NCBI GenBank assembly: GCA_030062745.1
Contig: CP099851.1
Coordinates: 7,876,393-7,940,392, forward strand
Reading direction: 5' to 3'
Length of the DNA: 64,000 nucleotides
From: Capitulum mitella
Taxonomy: Eukaryota > Arthropoda > Thecostraca > Pollicipedomorpha > Pollicipedidae
Shown: piece after piece, positions 46,520-57,391 of the stretch
How positions within the stretch are numbered: position 1 is the stretch's first letter
How the letters are laid out: each line of letters opens with the position of its first letter
Position numbers and translations under genes: made by a program
Notes under the pieces: model-generated
Seen by the model: the letters and a program-made list of their open reading frames with translations, nothing else
Told to the model about the DNA's origin: nothing
Database searches by the model: none

Positions 46520-47260
46520 TCTTAGGATGGTAAAACTGAGTTCCTAAATCGTCCTCAATGCATGTCTATGTTTCAGCAAGTGGTAAATCAGTCGTGGCAT
46601 TACTGTTTTCGCTTTTCCTGTTCCAGCAGGGGTCGCATTCATTTACTGATACCCTTGTACCGGAAATGGGAAACTTGGCTTAGACTCGGACAAAAAAAAA
46701 ACAAATTCAGCGTCCGGCCCCGCGTGGTCATATCGGTTGCGGCTAATAACTTCAGAACCATTCGGCAGGGAATCACGCCATTTTCACCACAAGATAGCTC
46801 AATTCTTTAACCCGTAGCCACCTGGGAAGCTAATATCGTCCCCCTTTGTTCTCTCTGCTGATTGTGTCTGAGCTGCACATGATAAGAGAACCAAACTTTC
46901 CTTTAATCAAAGTGACACTTTTGGGCGTCAGAAATATTCATTGGCGCTGAGTGTTATCAAAATTAGAACCAAAACAACGCTATAATGGAACGATTTCCTG
47001 CCACGCACGTCCGTAGGCGCGGTACGCTAGAAGTCGGTAATGCATCCATGCCTAAAAAAACATCGAAGAACGCAGACTTCCTTGTCGCAACTTGAACATG
47101 CAATCCAGTGTTGTAAATACTTCGTTATTTCGATGGTCATATTTAGCAATACATGGCAAATAAGCTGAAAATCTAAATATGTTACGAATTTGGAAAGTTT
47201 TCGGACAACTAAGCTCCAACGGAGTCATAGATCGTGACTGTTTCCGACCTTAACACTTAT
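46520..47260. other. no recognisable gene
   Basis: Unremarkable sequence between two transposons. Confidence 0.35.
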
Positions 47261-47262
47261 GT

Positions 47263-48773
47263 CTAACCCTCGCCGGGTCGGCCTCCGGATCTGCCTTCAC
47301 CAGTCCGGGGGTACATGAGCAACCCCGCTTCCAAGACCTCCAGAAATATAGGTCCCACAGAAAAAGTAAAAATACCATTGAAAAGCCCCTGTCGCAATTA
47401 GCAGAAAACATCCAGATTTAGTCTAATCAGGTCAATACTGGGGTCACCAGAGGCTATCTGAAGTGAAATACCTATTGACACTGTGGACAGCAAACTGTAA
47501 TTATCAAGTAATTTACTTGTCTTCAAAGGCATAGACGTAAAAAAGGCCTGATTAATTTATTTAATGCAGTGGAAGATAGCTCGAGGACAAACTAACCATT
47601 TCATACTAGACTCAACGCAAAGGAAAAATCCCCTCTGTCTTTAGGCGCAACGGTCGCGTTTTCTTGTTGCAGAAGACTGTGTTTTGGCTAGATCATGCCA
47701 AAAATGTGTTTAGGATGCATATCAAGAATGCAACTATCATATTAAGTTCAAACAAGGTCATAACTAGGCCAAACTTTTGACGCATATAAGTCGGGGTTTC
47801 TGGTATCTGTCGTGTCATCTGTCGCATTTCCATTGAGCAGACACGACATGGCATAAAATCCTACAACTTCGGTTCATGCAATATCCGTTGTACATCAAAA
47901 GCGTCAAGCTGCAGAGCATTTGTTCACGCAAGTCACACAGACACCGGGCAGTGTACGTGGTTGCAATATAACTTTTCGGGAAGTTATTTTAGCGGCGTCA
48001 AAAGTTTTTATTTTGGCGGCCAAAAATTAGAGAATTTGGGCAGTTCGAACCGTGTAGAGAGAACACATGAGTACCGTTATTATTGGTGGTGATACAAAGT
48101 GTGTTCGCAATGAAAGGAGGCATAATATCTCAGAAGGTGAAATCAGGTCAGCCTGGGTCAAATGGGATTGGGTCGCCCTTGGCACAAGCTTCTTATCATA
48201 TATTCATGGATTTGAAGCACAGACCACCAATAAACATTCCAAGACTGTAAACCAATGAAGTGTACTCGGTTGTGGGCCTAAAAATTCGGCATGAAACATG
48301 ACTTAATCCTAGGTCACGGGTCAAGGGATACGATTACGTCTGAAAATGACGTGACGAGCACCGGGGTGTATACCCAAGCTTAAAAGCCGCCGAACCAGTC
48401 CCAAAGTCTTAGTAGCAAATGTAAAAAAGGTAAAAGGCTCAGTTGACATCAGCTCAATAACTTGGCTATTTCCGAAAAATCGAGATAGCAGAATTGTTCC
48501 ATATGTCACGTTCCATCAATGTGGACAGGTTCACGTCAATCGGTACATTTCACAAAGCTGTACGTCAGTTTCATGTTTTGGAACATTGTCTTACTTGACA
48601 TGTCCTGGGTCAGTAACCCGAGGGGACCCTGAACTTAAACATTGACACAAGGCGTGAAAATGACTCGCGACAAGGTGCCCAAAGTTTCGTATCTTTGCGC
48701 TTTTCTTTTTCATCTATCCTCAAAAAAGTCGGAAAGGGTGCTCATCCACGCCACCCTGGCCCGGCGAAGTTAA
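47263..48773 (+). mobile_element. diverged relative of the TTAA/CCC element families
   Basis: The left terminus CTAACCCTCGCCGGGTCGGC and the right terminus GGCCCGGCGAAGTTAA form an imperfect inverted repeat. The right 240 bases follow the order seen at the right end of the 39999-41204 copy: GACATG.CCTGGGTCAG, a GTGAAAATGACTCGCGAC-like stretch, AAGGTGCCCAAAGTTTCGT, then the G/C-rich terminus. No coding frame. Ends and extent are approximate. Confidence 0.5.
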
Positions 48774-49109
48774 AGAGAATGTTCCATCTTGGTTTCCAAA
48801 GGCGATTAGGTTTGTCCGAAATGTAATATCGCTAACAACATTTTCAGCAGTTATTTTGCTGAAAAATCCATGCATTTGACAAATAAGCTACCTACCGCTG
48901 TAATCTGGTGACCATGACGCAATATTAAGGCATGATCACACTATGCAAACGGCCCTACATGCATCTTTGCAGAATCGACGTTAACGCAGCATCTGGGCAT
49001 CGTCTCACCTGCAATGTCTCAGTACAAACATGACGTATAGAGACTGGCGTCGGATAGACTCCAGACTCTGCAACCGATCACGCAGGTTCGGTAACGGCTG
49101 GTTTGGTGG

Positions 49110-49290
49110 TAAAAGTCTAACGTGCCGCTAAGAGTGCGACACGAGGATGTGGTAGTCAGCGTGGCCCCATATTGGACAGTTGCCAGCTGCTGACCTGCGG
49201 GCCAAATATCGAGCGCCGGGGCGCCTCAAACCCATCTTGGCCTGACCAAGAGACCAGCGCTCTACCATCTGAGCTATCGTTCACGACGTG
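49110..49290 (-). mobile_element. tRNA-derived SINE, copy 2
   Basis: On the minus strand, TAGCTCAGATGGTAGAGCGC (49276-49257) is a near-perfect tRNA D-arm/box A. A weak box B (GGGTTTGAGGC) lies at 49233-49223. The anticodon stem does not pair, so this is not a functional tRNA gene. The tail GGCCCGCAGGTCAGCAGCTGGC and ACGCTGACTACCAC matches the copy at 29380-29545. Confidence 0.6.
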
Positions 49291-49294
49291 TTGC

Positions 49295-51155
49295 ATGTTG
49301 GCACGGGAGGCCGTAGGAGACCTCTTGAAGCTATAGGAGGCCCCCTTGTGCTTTATGGAGCCACTCGCAAATGATCAGGTCCGATTTAGACCATGAGGGG
49401 CCATCTCAGCACTTTTTGATGGAGGTTCCCGCATTGAGGGTGAGGAGACCCCAAGTTCTAAGGATCCGCCCCTCCCCCTGGCTGATTTCTGACAACGTGC
49501 CTGACTGGCGGATCCAGGTGGGGGCCATAGGGGTCATGCCCCTCCCATGCGTCGGGAAAGGAAGCCAATATGTCTTGTCGCTCCGTTTTCGAACGGAAAA
49601 GTGTAATGTGTAGTGTTTTCGTGACAATTTTTAATTCATGCTTATTTCCTAAAATGGCGAAGCAAAGTGGCCAAAATCCAGGGATTAGTCAACATTTAGG
49701 ACTAGGTTAGGATACACAAAAGGAGATTTGCCTCCCCTAGCACATGGTCTTGGTCAGCGCTTTATAACAACGTTTTGCCGGCATGCTCTACAACTCACAT
49801 GGCTATGATTTATGAAGTTAAAAGTCGTTAAATAGCCCTATTCAGCGGCTGATTACTGCTGTTGACGTGCTATCGAGCCGCAATGTGCGCTGAGCGTCTC
49901 TGTTAACGTCAACGTTTGTTGGAGTGCGTCAGTTGAGGTTGTCAAACGATAGCTGAAAATAAGAGACGACAAAACAGGACACGTGATAAAACCTCTAGAG
50001 TCGCCTTGTAACGCTGAAAGTGCTAAATTTTTTAGCAATTTTATATTCCCTCCTTCTCTGAATTCATTATAGTGCTTTGCATTTCACGACAGCGTAAATA
50101 CATCCTAAATGGCATTTTGGAAGCGGCCGTATCTTTCCACATTCTTACTTTGCGAATTGTCGTTGCACGTCATGCAGGGTGTCTTGGGTTCAAACTTGGG
50201 CTCCAAAGGCGTTCATACTTCCCAGAAGATTTTCTGTTGTACTTCAGCCTGCCAAGAAATGCTTAAAGTGAACACATATGCGTTGACCCTGAGCTCGGGA
50301 GCCGCACACAAATCTCCGGCCCAACAAAATTAGCACATTTGCTGATTGTCGTCCCATCCCCCTTTTCTGGTATTATTGCTCCCGAAAATTATGAGCTTTG
50401 TGTGAAGTTCTAATCCCGGGTGTATACATTCTATTTTGGTTCTGCTACTACATTCTACTATGGTCCAAAACCGTCTTGCATTCGGGTATTGCCAAAAGAG
50501 AAGCTGAATTGTTTTCACGTACGTGTGTTGGACATCGTCTGCATTCATTTGTGTCTCTAGTTCTATACGGGTTTAAAACCCTGTTTGTTGGCAAAATGCG
50601 ACATAACACTTCAGATTGTAGCTGACCTAATTCTACATCGTTGGTTGTATCATGATTGATTGTAAACGCACCTGGCAACAACTATGAATTATTTAGATCG
50701 AAGTATGTACGCAATGTCTGTTGAACTTTTGTTCCTCTGCATGCATTTTTTTATCGCCAGTAATTTTTTGAATGCCAATTGGGCCGTCCGAGTGGCTTTG
50801 TTCAGCTTCAGCCAACAAGTTCAGATCAGTTCAGTTCAGTTCGGCAAAAGCCCCGGCTGCCGAGGGACGTCTGGGTCTTTGTACTGCTAGTGCGGTTATC
50901 CGCTCTGTGGGCGACGCCCTTTTAAATATTAGTGCAGACATTAGGTGCATGTTGAACTTTTGTGACAATTCTAAATTTGCCAGAAAACTTCTTTGTCCGA
51001 AACTGAACACGTCGGCATTTCAAGAATTCGCCTGCGTACCATTATGTGTCTATTAATTATCAGATTAAGTTCAAACTTAAGTGTAGAGCTGCGAGACAAA
51101 CTATATCGAAAATCGACATGTGAGACTACAGGCTGCAACTAGGCAATCTCAATTC
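49295..51155. other. no recognisable gene; GCGGATCCAGG repeat head near 49500
   Basis: GGCGGATCCAGGTGGGGGCC with a CATGCCCCTCCC partner near 49508-49550 resembles the heads of the repeats at 9476 and 10795. Otherwise only short frames. A (TTCAG)n-like run lies near 50826-50845. Confidence 0.35.
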
Positions 51156-51159
51156 AGAA

Positions 51160-51587
51160 CTCGCGTTTAGGTGCCGCATTTCGTCAATCACCGGTCGACC
51201 GCGGCCGGGTCGCGACCCAATTAGCTCCGAGCGAGCTGATGACGCGACTCTGACGTCACAGAGCGGGGACGTTCCTGCGTTTTGTCCGGCCGAGTTATTC
51301 CTGTTCCGTGCAGCCCCGGCCTGGCGTCGCTGAGGCACGACAGGAGCGCTCCGTCGATCCGTGCCTGGCCCTAGACGCGGAGTGGGGAAAACCAACGCAG
51401 CGCACATCCGCGTCTCCCGATGCAGTGCGCAGTTGGCGACGCTATTAAAGGAGAGCCCGGTCGGTACCGTCCGCCGCCCACGACGGTGGTGGCCGACGCT
51501 GACGACGTTGGCAGCACGGCCGAGGGCGCTAACGTCACTAATGGCTGCTTGGGCTGCCTGTATGCCGACTTTTTATCGAAGGCTTAG
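51160..51587 (+). promoter_or_regulatory. CpG-rich promoter-like island with a CRE and a candidate short ORF
   Basis: A GC/CpG-rich block containing a perfect CRE (TGACGTCA near 51252). At 51420 an ATG opens a 55-codon frame ending at 51587; the encoded peptide begins MQCAVGDAIKGEPGRYRPP. A TATTAAA lies inside the frame near 51441, which would favour a promoter over a coding reading. The composition resembles the true exons of the window. Either a promoter/5' exon or an unrecognised small gene. Confidence 0.25.
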
Positions 51588-51621
51588 GGTGAACGGATGT
51601 TTGCAGCGCTAGTGGAAAGGG

Positions 51622-51626
<5 letters not shown>

Positions 51627-51657
<31 letters not shown>
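51627..51657. repeat. (GA)n microsatellite
   Basis: About 15 perfect GA repeats. Confidence 0.95.
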
Positions 51658-51660
<3 letters not shown>

Positions 51661-51905
51661 TCACGTGTGTTCCTTACAAGTGCACGTGTGCCATCTGGAC
51701 TAGCCAGTCCTGTACCTTTCACCAGCCATGGGGATGATTTGTTTGTTTGTTCGTGAGTTAGGACACACAGCATCTTGGGGTCATACGTCCAGAATCTTGT
51801 GTCGAGTCTTGTGTCGTGCCAGGCGTCAGTCTTGTCTGGGGGCACAACCTATCAATGCGTTCAATAAGCAGGTTCCGTTTGACTGCAACTGGTTTATTTG
51901 TCAAC

Positions 51906-51974
51906 AGACTCGGCCCACGCTATATCCATAAGACTCGGCTCACGCTATATCCATCAGACACGGCTCACGCTTCG
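51906..51974. repeat. 25-bp tandem repeat, nearly three units
   Basis: AGACTCGGCCCACGCTATAT, AGACTCGGCTCACGCTATAT and AGACACGGCTCACGC occur in direct succession at a 25-base step, at the end of the mariner remnant. Confidence 0.85.
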
Positions 51975-52996
51975 ACAATCTCGCCCTGCAGCCGAACACA
52001 CCGCTCTCATCGCTTGATGGGATTTTGGGAAGCAGCTCGGAGCTATGAGCAGGAATCCTTTCACAATGATGGTAGACGGCGGACTCCAGTTCCGACCGCG
52101 AGACGAACTTTCGTCCTCGTAGGTGATTCTTCATGACCGAAAACAGCCAATAGTCGCTGGGCGCCAGATCAGGCGAGTAGGGAAGGTGCTGGGGCAGTTC
52201 GATGCCGTTTTCGTCAAGGGTGACCGTCAAGAACAGGGCACGACGGGGAGGCGCGTTGTCGTGGCGAGGCACCTTGTGACGGAGGAGGACGAATCGACTT
52301 TGTGCTTCCTCGGACAGCGCTGGGCGATAGCTGGAAGAAGATGATCCTTGACGATTTTTTTTTTGCAGGTCTCGGCAGTGACTGTGGCACCTTTTGGGAC
52401 AGGATATGCCAGAATGATCTATTTGGTGTGCCAGAATACAGCATACAACATCTTTTTTCACAATCCAGAGCGCGCCACTTCCTGGGGGTGGGGGGGGGGG
52501 AGGGCGGCGAGTCTTTGCGCTTGCATTGCATGGACTGCGTCTTGCTCTCGGGGCTGAGGACTGGAAACCAGCTCTCGTCCTCCGTCACGATGCAGTCCAG
52601 GAAAGCGTCGCCTTGTGCTTCATACCGCTGAACGCAGCTTTGAGAAGTCCTGGCTCTGGCCGCTTTTTGTTTATCTGCGAGTTTTTTTTGGACCCAGCGT
52701 GATGTTGCCGTCATGTTCAAGTGATCTTGGAAGATGGTGTGAATTGTATCAAAGCTAATGTTGAGACGCTCCGCTGTTTCATTAATAACACTGCGGCGGT
52801 TGGCCATCATCATCTCCTCCACCTGAGAGGCATTAGAGTCCCTGGCCATCGGCCTCTCTGCAAGTCGTAGGTCTTGAACGCTCTCTCTCCCGTCTTTAAA
52901 CTCCCGTTTCTGTTTCCGCATAGCTGAAGCACTTATGGCATGGCTCCCATAAACAGTAACAAGTTGTTCGTTGAATATTTCACAGCGAATTGTCAT
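51940..52996 (-). pseudogene. mariner-type transposase, frameshifted
   Basis: Two minus-strand frames together cover a Tc1/mariner transposase. The first (52996-52214) holds the helix-turn-helix region with FKDGRESVQD, RRSVINETAERLNIS and the first catalytic Asp in IVTEDESW (residue 140). The second (52461-51940) holds the second Asp in RHDNAPPR and the third in YSPDLAPSDYWLF, the D,D34D arrangement of mariner. The switch of frame around 52450-52214, with a low-complexity P/S/R-rich stretch and a poly-G run near 52490, shows that the gene is broken. The N-terminus is incomplete. Terminal repeats could not be identified. The element moves by cut-and-paste into TA; this copy should be inactive. 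Confidence 0.88.
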
Positions 52997-53029
52997 GGAA
53001 CAGGTCTGGATTGGCTAGAAGTCTTTTGT

Positions 53030-54088
53030 CTCTGTCATACGTAATGGATACCATTACTGTTTTTGGATCTGGCCAAATCATTGCTCAGGAGACGCAAACG
53101 CTTAATTCTGATTAGGCGAAAGTCACCACAGTTGAACCAATCCAATCACATTTGTATAATGTTCACTGCCGCGAGTTCGACCTGACATAACTGGTTTAAA
53201 TGTTGCAGTGACATTTGTCAGCTGGTGACCGATCCGTGATCTGTGTCACCAGATGACGATGGTTTCGGAATAATTTTTACCACTGACCTCGTTGGTAGGC
53301 TCGTGAGATATAAGGCCTCTGCTGATACGCCGAAACGTCCTGCGGAAGAACTTTCGTAATCCAGAATTACGCATACTTTCTCCAGTATGCCTGCCAAAAT
53401 CCGGTGGCTTGTGCCTTCTTCTCATCGGCCAATGGCATACTTACGGTCGGTCGTCTAGAGATAATGATGATGGAGTCATACCTAGAAAGCCTGTGACACC
53501 TCCGACGCGACCTTGAAACGGCAAAGTCGACACATTTCGGGAGCAGGTCACGTTTCGTTTACAAAGCTGCCACTGGAAACGGCCTTGAACGTGGATTTAT
53601 AGTGCTGTGCTAAGTGAGAGTCGACGCTGCAGCTGGTCCTAATTGTCAAACGATAACTCGTACTAACATCCGTTATGGAGGGTCTACGTATGACGTCATT
53701 ATTCTGTCTGTTCTCGGTCATCATTAGCACTATTCATGGTAAGCTCCCTTGGTTTTCGTTTCAAAGCTGAAATGACTGCTTTGCCATTTCAGTTCATATC
53801 ATGCGGATGATCGTGGCCACAGCCACCTGTCGAAAATTCAAGCATCTGCGTTCAACGGCATGTGCGATGCCAGCACGTGACATCTTCGTCTCTCATTGGT
53901 TAACACGATCTTTATCTCTAAATCTTCCCGCTGTAGATGGAGCCCCTGGCGTACTGTGTTCCGGTTCACCGGTGGTATAAATGTGTAAATGGCTGAAACA
54001 AATAAATGGCACAAAACAGGCAAACATCGGCATTCTTCGTGCGGAGTCAGTTACCCCTGACGTCACGTCAATTGACCTGTCTCCATGT
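53030..54088. other. no recognisable gene
   Basis: Contains CTGATACGCCGAAACGTCC near 53322, similar to motifs at retroelement ends. No exon is supported. Confidence 0.35.
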
Positions 54089-54296
54089 CGACCACGGACC
54101 AGCCCGACAATCACTGTCCACGACCCAGCCCGACAATCACCGGCCACGGCCCAGCCCGACAATCACCGACCACGGACCAGCCCGACAATCACCGGCCACG
54201 GCCCAGCCCGACAATCACCGGCCTCAGGCCATCCCGACGATCAATGGCTACAGACCAGCCGGACAATCGCCGACCACGGACCAATACGGTGTCGCA
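54089..54296 (+). repeat. 26-bp minisatellite, about 8 units
   Basis: Units of 26 bases start at 54089 and continue at 54115, 54141, 54167, 54193, 54219, 54245 and 54271. The core is CCACGGACCAGCCCGACAAT; the last three units are increasingly degenerate. Since 26 is not a multiple of three and the unit lacks stops, all three plus-strand frames are open across it; these frames are not genes. The array ends about 120 bases upstream of the cuticle-gene TATA box. Confidence 0.95.
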
Positions 54297-54419
54297 GGTC
54301 CGGTTCTTCCCGCAGCTAGATGAAGTGCTTTAGATAAAATCGAGCTCGTTCCTGCAAGCTCACGCCCACCCGAGGCAGTACAATGTGGCGGCTGCCCTTG
54401 GCAGAGGGCCACCGCCACA

Positions 54420-54426
54420 TATAAAA
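54420..54426 (+). promoter_or_regulatory. TATA box of the cuticular protein gene
   Basis: TATAAAA lies 91 bases upstream of the ATG at 54511. Transcription would start about 30 bases downstream, near ACACAG at 54449-54454, giving a 5'UTR of about 60 bases. A TATA box plus a short UTR and tiny first exon is the usual layout for arthropod cuticle genes. Confidence 0.75.
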
Positions 54427-54510
54427 GTCCGGCACGCATGATCCGGATACACAGAACAGCTGTAGACTCCGGCTCCAGACTCGGCAGAAGTGCAGCGTTC
54501 ACTCCACAGA

Positions 54511-57391
54511 ATGGCGTTCAAGGTAAGTCTTGCCTTAACACGCGCGGTGGAAGTTTTTTTGTTTGTGAAAAACCACCTGTTTTCCCTGAAAATCCAGAGA
54601 ACCATCCAGAGTCATCCAGAGAACGGATTGGAGCTGGTCGCTGCTACTTTGTGACATCTATCGCAATTGAAGAACTCGTCGATTGACCCAAGATTGAAAA
54701 TTAGCGAAAATTTTTCGAAGTTTGAAGCATTTTAAGTCAAACATAACGAAAATAACGGTTGTCGCTGGCAAGTGGAAACTCTGCGAAAGTATTGGCCTTC
54801 TAAATAAGATTACCGTTTGGACATAATCAACCGACATCATTCGGACATAAGTGATGGATGTACCAGGACCAAAGCCAAGGTCAGTAAGGGTCAAGGTCAT
54901 CGAGGGCCAAGGTCAACCAGCTTGTAAGATGATTCAGCTTTGCTTTGCAACATGTCGGTTTGTATGAAAAATGCATTCAAAGACCCTAATGAAAACACGT
55001 GTGCGCACATTGATACGCTTACATGTAGTAAGGCTAAGATCAACTATCTTGCGGCTTGGTCCAAATTTACTTTGCAACATGTCGATTTGTATGAAATATG
55101 CATTTAAGACCGCTATGAAACACGTATGTGCACATAAATACGCTTATCTATACCAGGGTCAGTGAGGGTTAAGGTCATCAAAGGTCAAGGTCAACTTTTT
55201 GCGACCTGGTCCAGATTAGCTTTGCAGCATGTCGATTTGTACGGAATATGCATTCAAAGACCTTAATAAAAACACGTTTGGCACATTGATACGTTTATAT
55301 GTGCCAGAGCCAGAGTCATAACGACTTTAGCGTAAACATTTGACATAAAACTTACTTTAGGTCAAAAACTCCATCCAAGGTCAATGACCTCGCCTCATTT
55401 CTTCTGACCTTGGGGGGTTAGTAAGCTCTAAAAGTGATCAAATGCGCCGATGTTGGCTATCTACACTGAAAATACGCCAAAAGATGCGTTTAGCGCTATT
55501 ATTTACACTCAAGCTACACCAGTATACCATGTTGCTCGAAATCTGATCTGCAAAAAATAAAAAATGACGCCATTAATCAATGACGTGACATGATCTCGAC
55601 CCGAAATCCCCTGCCAAGACGCCGAATGAATGGAAATGGTCATGTTCTACGTTTTAACACTCAGACATGCACCCTTTTCTCGTTTCGTTCGAAAAGCCGT
55701 ACGGCATTATCTGTACGGGCCGAGAGTGTCCAAAGTTGACCTTTTCGACTTTATTTGACGTTGAAGATATTGACCTAGAGTCGTGAAAACTCCGCCCTAT
55801 GTAAACTTTTATAGCCCTACCGTACCTACAAAATTTCATGTTTCTAGCTCTTTCCGTTTCCGAGATCGGAGGGGGTACTCTTGTGCCACCCTTCCAGTGC
55901 GCTTTAGTGCGAAACCCCCTTCCACTGCGCGTTTTAATTCTTCGCGGTTGTGGATATCCATATTTTTCTGTGAATTTAACAGAATTTCCGAAAGACATGT
56001 TAAGTAAGGCGATGTTGGATCAAAATGAAAAACTAAAGGCACAATGCGTACACTTCTTAGCACAGGTACGCCCACATACAGCGAGAGTGACGTCTGCTTA
56101 GAGCGGAATAAGTGGAAGCGGATTGCCGCCTCCATTTATACAAATCTGACAGAAACGGAATCTGACAGATGAGGATCATCGTTTATCGCTGCAGAACAGG
56201 AGCCTCCCTCACATTCACCATCTTAATATCGGGGCCCTGATACGACGCCACCTGTACCGGTAATATCTCTGTCCACCCCCAGACGGCGCTGCCTTTGCAG
56301 GTAACGCTCCGATGTTCGTCCATCCCCAGACAACGTTCCCCGCATAGGTAACACCTCTCTGTCCACCCTCAGATAGCGATACCTGTGCCGGTAATGTCTC
56401 GCGGTCTGTCCGCCCTAAACAACGCTACCTTTTTCAGTAGCACTTCTCTGTCCGCCCCCAGACGGCGCTGGCTCTACCTCTACTGGCGCTGGCTGCCGGC
56501 GCGGTGAGCGAGCGCCACCAAACAGCGGCCGGGGCGGCGTCTGCGGCCGCCGACGATGCCACTAGCGCCACCTACGCGTTCCAGTACGGCGTCACCGACC
56601 CGACCACCGGCGACCACAAGCTGCAGGCGGAGCGGCGCGACGGCGGCGCCGTCCGCGGCCAGTACCGGCTCGTCGACGCCGACGGCAGCGAACGCGTCGT
56701 CGACTACGTCGCCGACGACGGGCACGGCTTCCGTGCGACGGTGGTGCGCCGTCCGCTGGCGGGCGGCCGGCGGCTCGGCGCTGGGCCGGCTCTGTCCTTC
56801 CAGAAGGCTGCTGGAGGTGCTGCGCGCACCCTCTTGCACCCGGTCTGGCGGCCGGCCGGGCCCGTCGCCGCGTTGGGCGGAGAGGACGGGCGCGGCGGTG
56901 GCGCGCTGGCGGCGGCGGCGGCGGCGTACTCCGCAGCGGCCCCGGAACGGAGACTCGCGCTCTCGACGTACCACGTGCCGGCAGGGAGGTACGGCGTTCT
57001 GCCCTCCGAGTACGGCGCTCTGGCTTCTCCGCACCGAGCCGCAGATACGCCGTACAACGTTCCGGTCTCGCCGTACAACGTCCCAGTCTCGCCGTACAAC
57101 GTCCCGGTCTCGCCGTACAACGTCCCGGTCTCGCCGTACAACGTCCCGGTCTCGCCGCACAACGTCCCGGTCTCGCCGTACAACGTCCCTGTCCCTCGGT
57201 ACAGCGTCCAGTCGCCGGTACACAGAGCCACGGTCGGTGGCGCAGCGTACCACGGCGGAGTCCCTGAACAAGCCGCTGATGCTGCCATCTACCGAGGGGA
57301 TACCGCAACGATCGGCGGGATCACGCCGGCCAGCACGCGCCTGATCCCTCGTCTGATCCAGCGTCTGATTCCGCAGCGCGCCGAGTGGTGA
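54511..57391 (+). CDS. cuticular protein with RR-2 chitin-binding domain, join(54511..54522,56462..57391)
   Basis: Exon 1 codes only MAFK and ends at a consensus donor (AAG|GTAAGT). Exon 2 follows a CCCCCAG acceptor in phase 0. The 313-residue product starts with a hydrophobic signal peptide (residues 1-18, TALALPLLALAAGA) interrupted by the intron, a hallmark of arthropod cuticle genes. The extended Rebers-Riddiford domain spans about residues 42-98 (YAFQYGVTDPTTGDHK, then GQYRLVDADGSERVVDYVAD and GFRATV); its RR-2 form is typical of hard cuticle. The rest is low-complexity, Ala/Gly-rich and then Tyr/Pro-rich, with seven or eight copies of PYNVPVS near residues 214-268. The protein should be secreted by epidermis and bind chitin. 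Tyr-rich repeats may serve cross-linking. A GTG-initiated start at 56504 would lack the signal peptide and is rejected. The long antisense frames are shadows. Confidence 0.92.
54862..55612 (-). repeat. inverted relative of the 153-bp array, inside the cuticle-gene intron
   Basis: Read on the minus strand, this segment follows window bases 1-705, including the flank that contains TGAAAATACGCCAAAAG and TTTACACTCAAGCTA. Three units start with CATGTCG at 54951, 55078 and 55228 (spacing 127 and 150). Extended half-sites TCAAGGTCA occur at 54892-54900 and 55185-55193. Confidence 0.8.
56237..56461 (+). repeat. tandem array of the cuticle-gene 3' splice-site module
   Basis: Units of 43-47 bases each contain CTGTCCACCCCCAG-type acceptor, 18 bases like ACGGCGCTGCCTTTGCAG, and GTAAC/GTAAT. 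AG dinucleotides fall at 56281-56282, 56328-56329, 56371-56372, an AA variant near 56418, and the acceptor actually used at 56460-56461. The array thus ends exactly at exon 2. Confidence 0.8.
57050..57211 (+). repeat. 21-bp coding repeat (PYNVPVS) in the cuticular protein
   Basis: Units start with CCGTACAAC at 57050, 57071, 57092, 57113, 57134, 57155 (CCGCACAAC) and 57176, followed by a degenerate CGGTACAGC at 57197. The period is 21 bases and the frame is kept, so each unit adds one heptapeptide. Confidence 0.95.

Noticed and set aside
49205..49290. Functional tRNA gene on the minus strand
   Set aside because: Box A is good, but the anticodon arm does not pair and box B is poor; it is better explained as a SINE head.
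53315..53350. Hammerhead ribozyme (CTGATAC...GAAAC) of a Penelope-like element, and similar motifs near 8993 and 30600
   Set aside because: The conserved core needs CTGATGA and matching stems, which I could not find at any of the three places.
53981..54333. Three overlapping plus-strand frames in all three phases
   Set aside because: Produced by the 26-base minisatellite, which has no stop codon in any frame.
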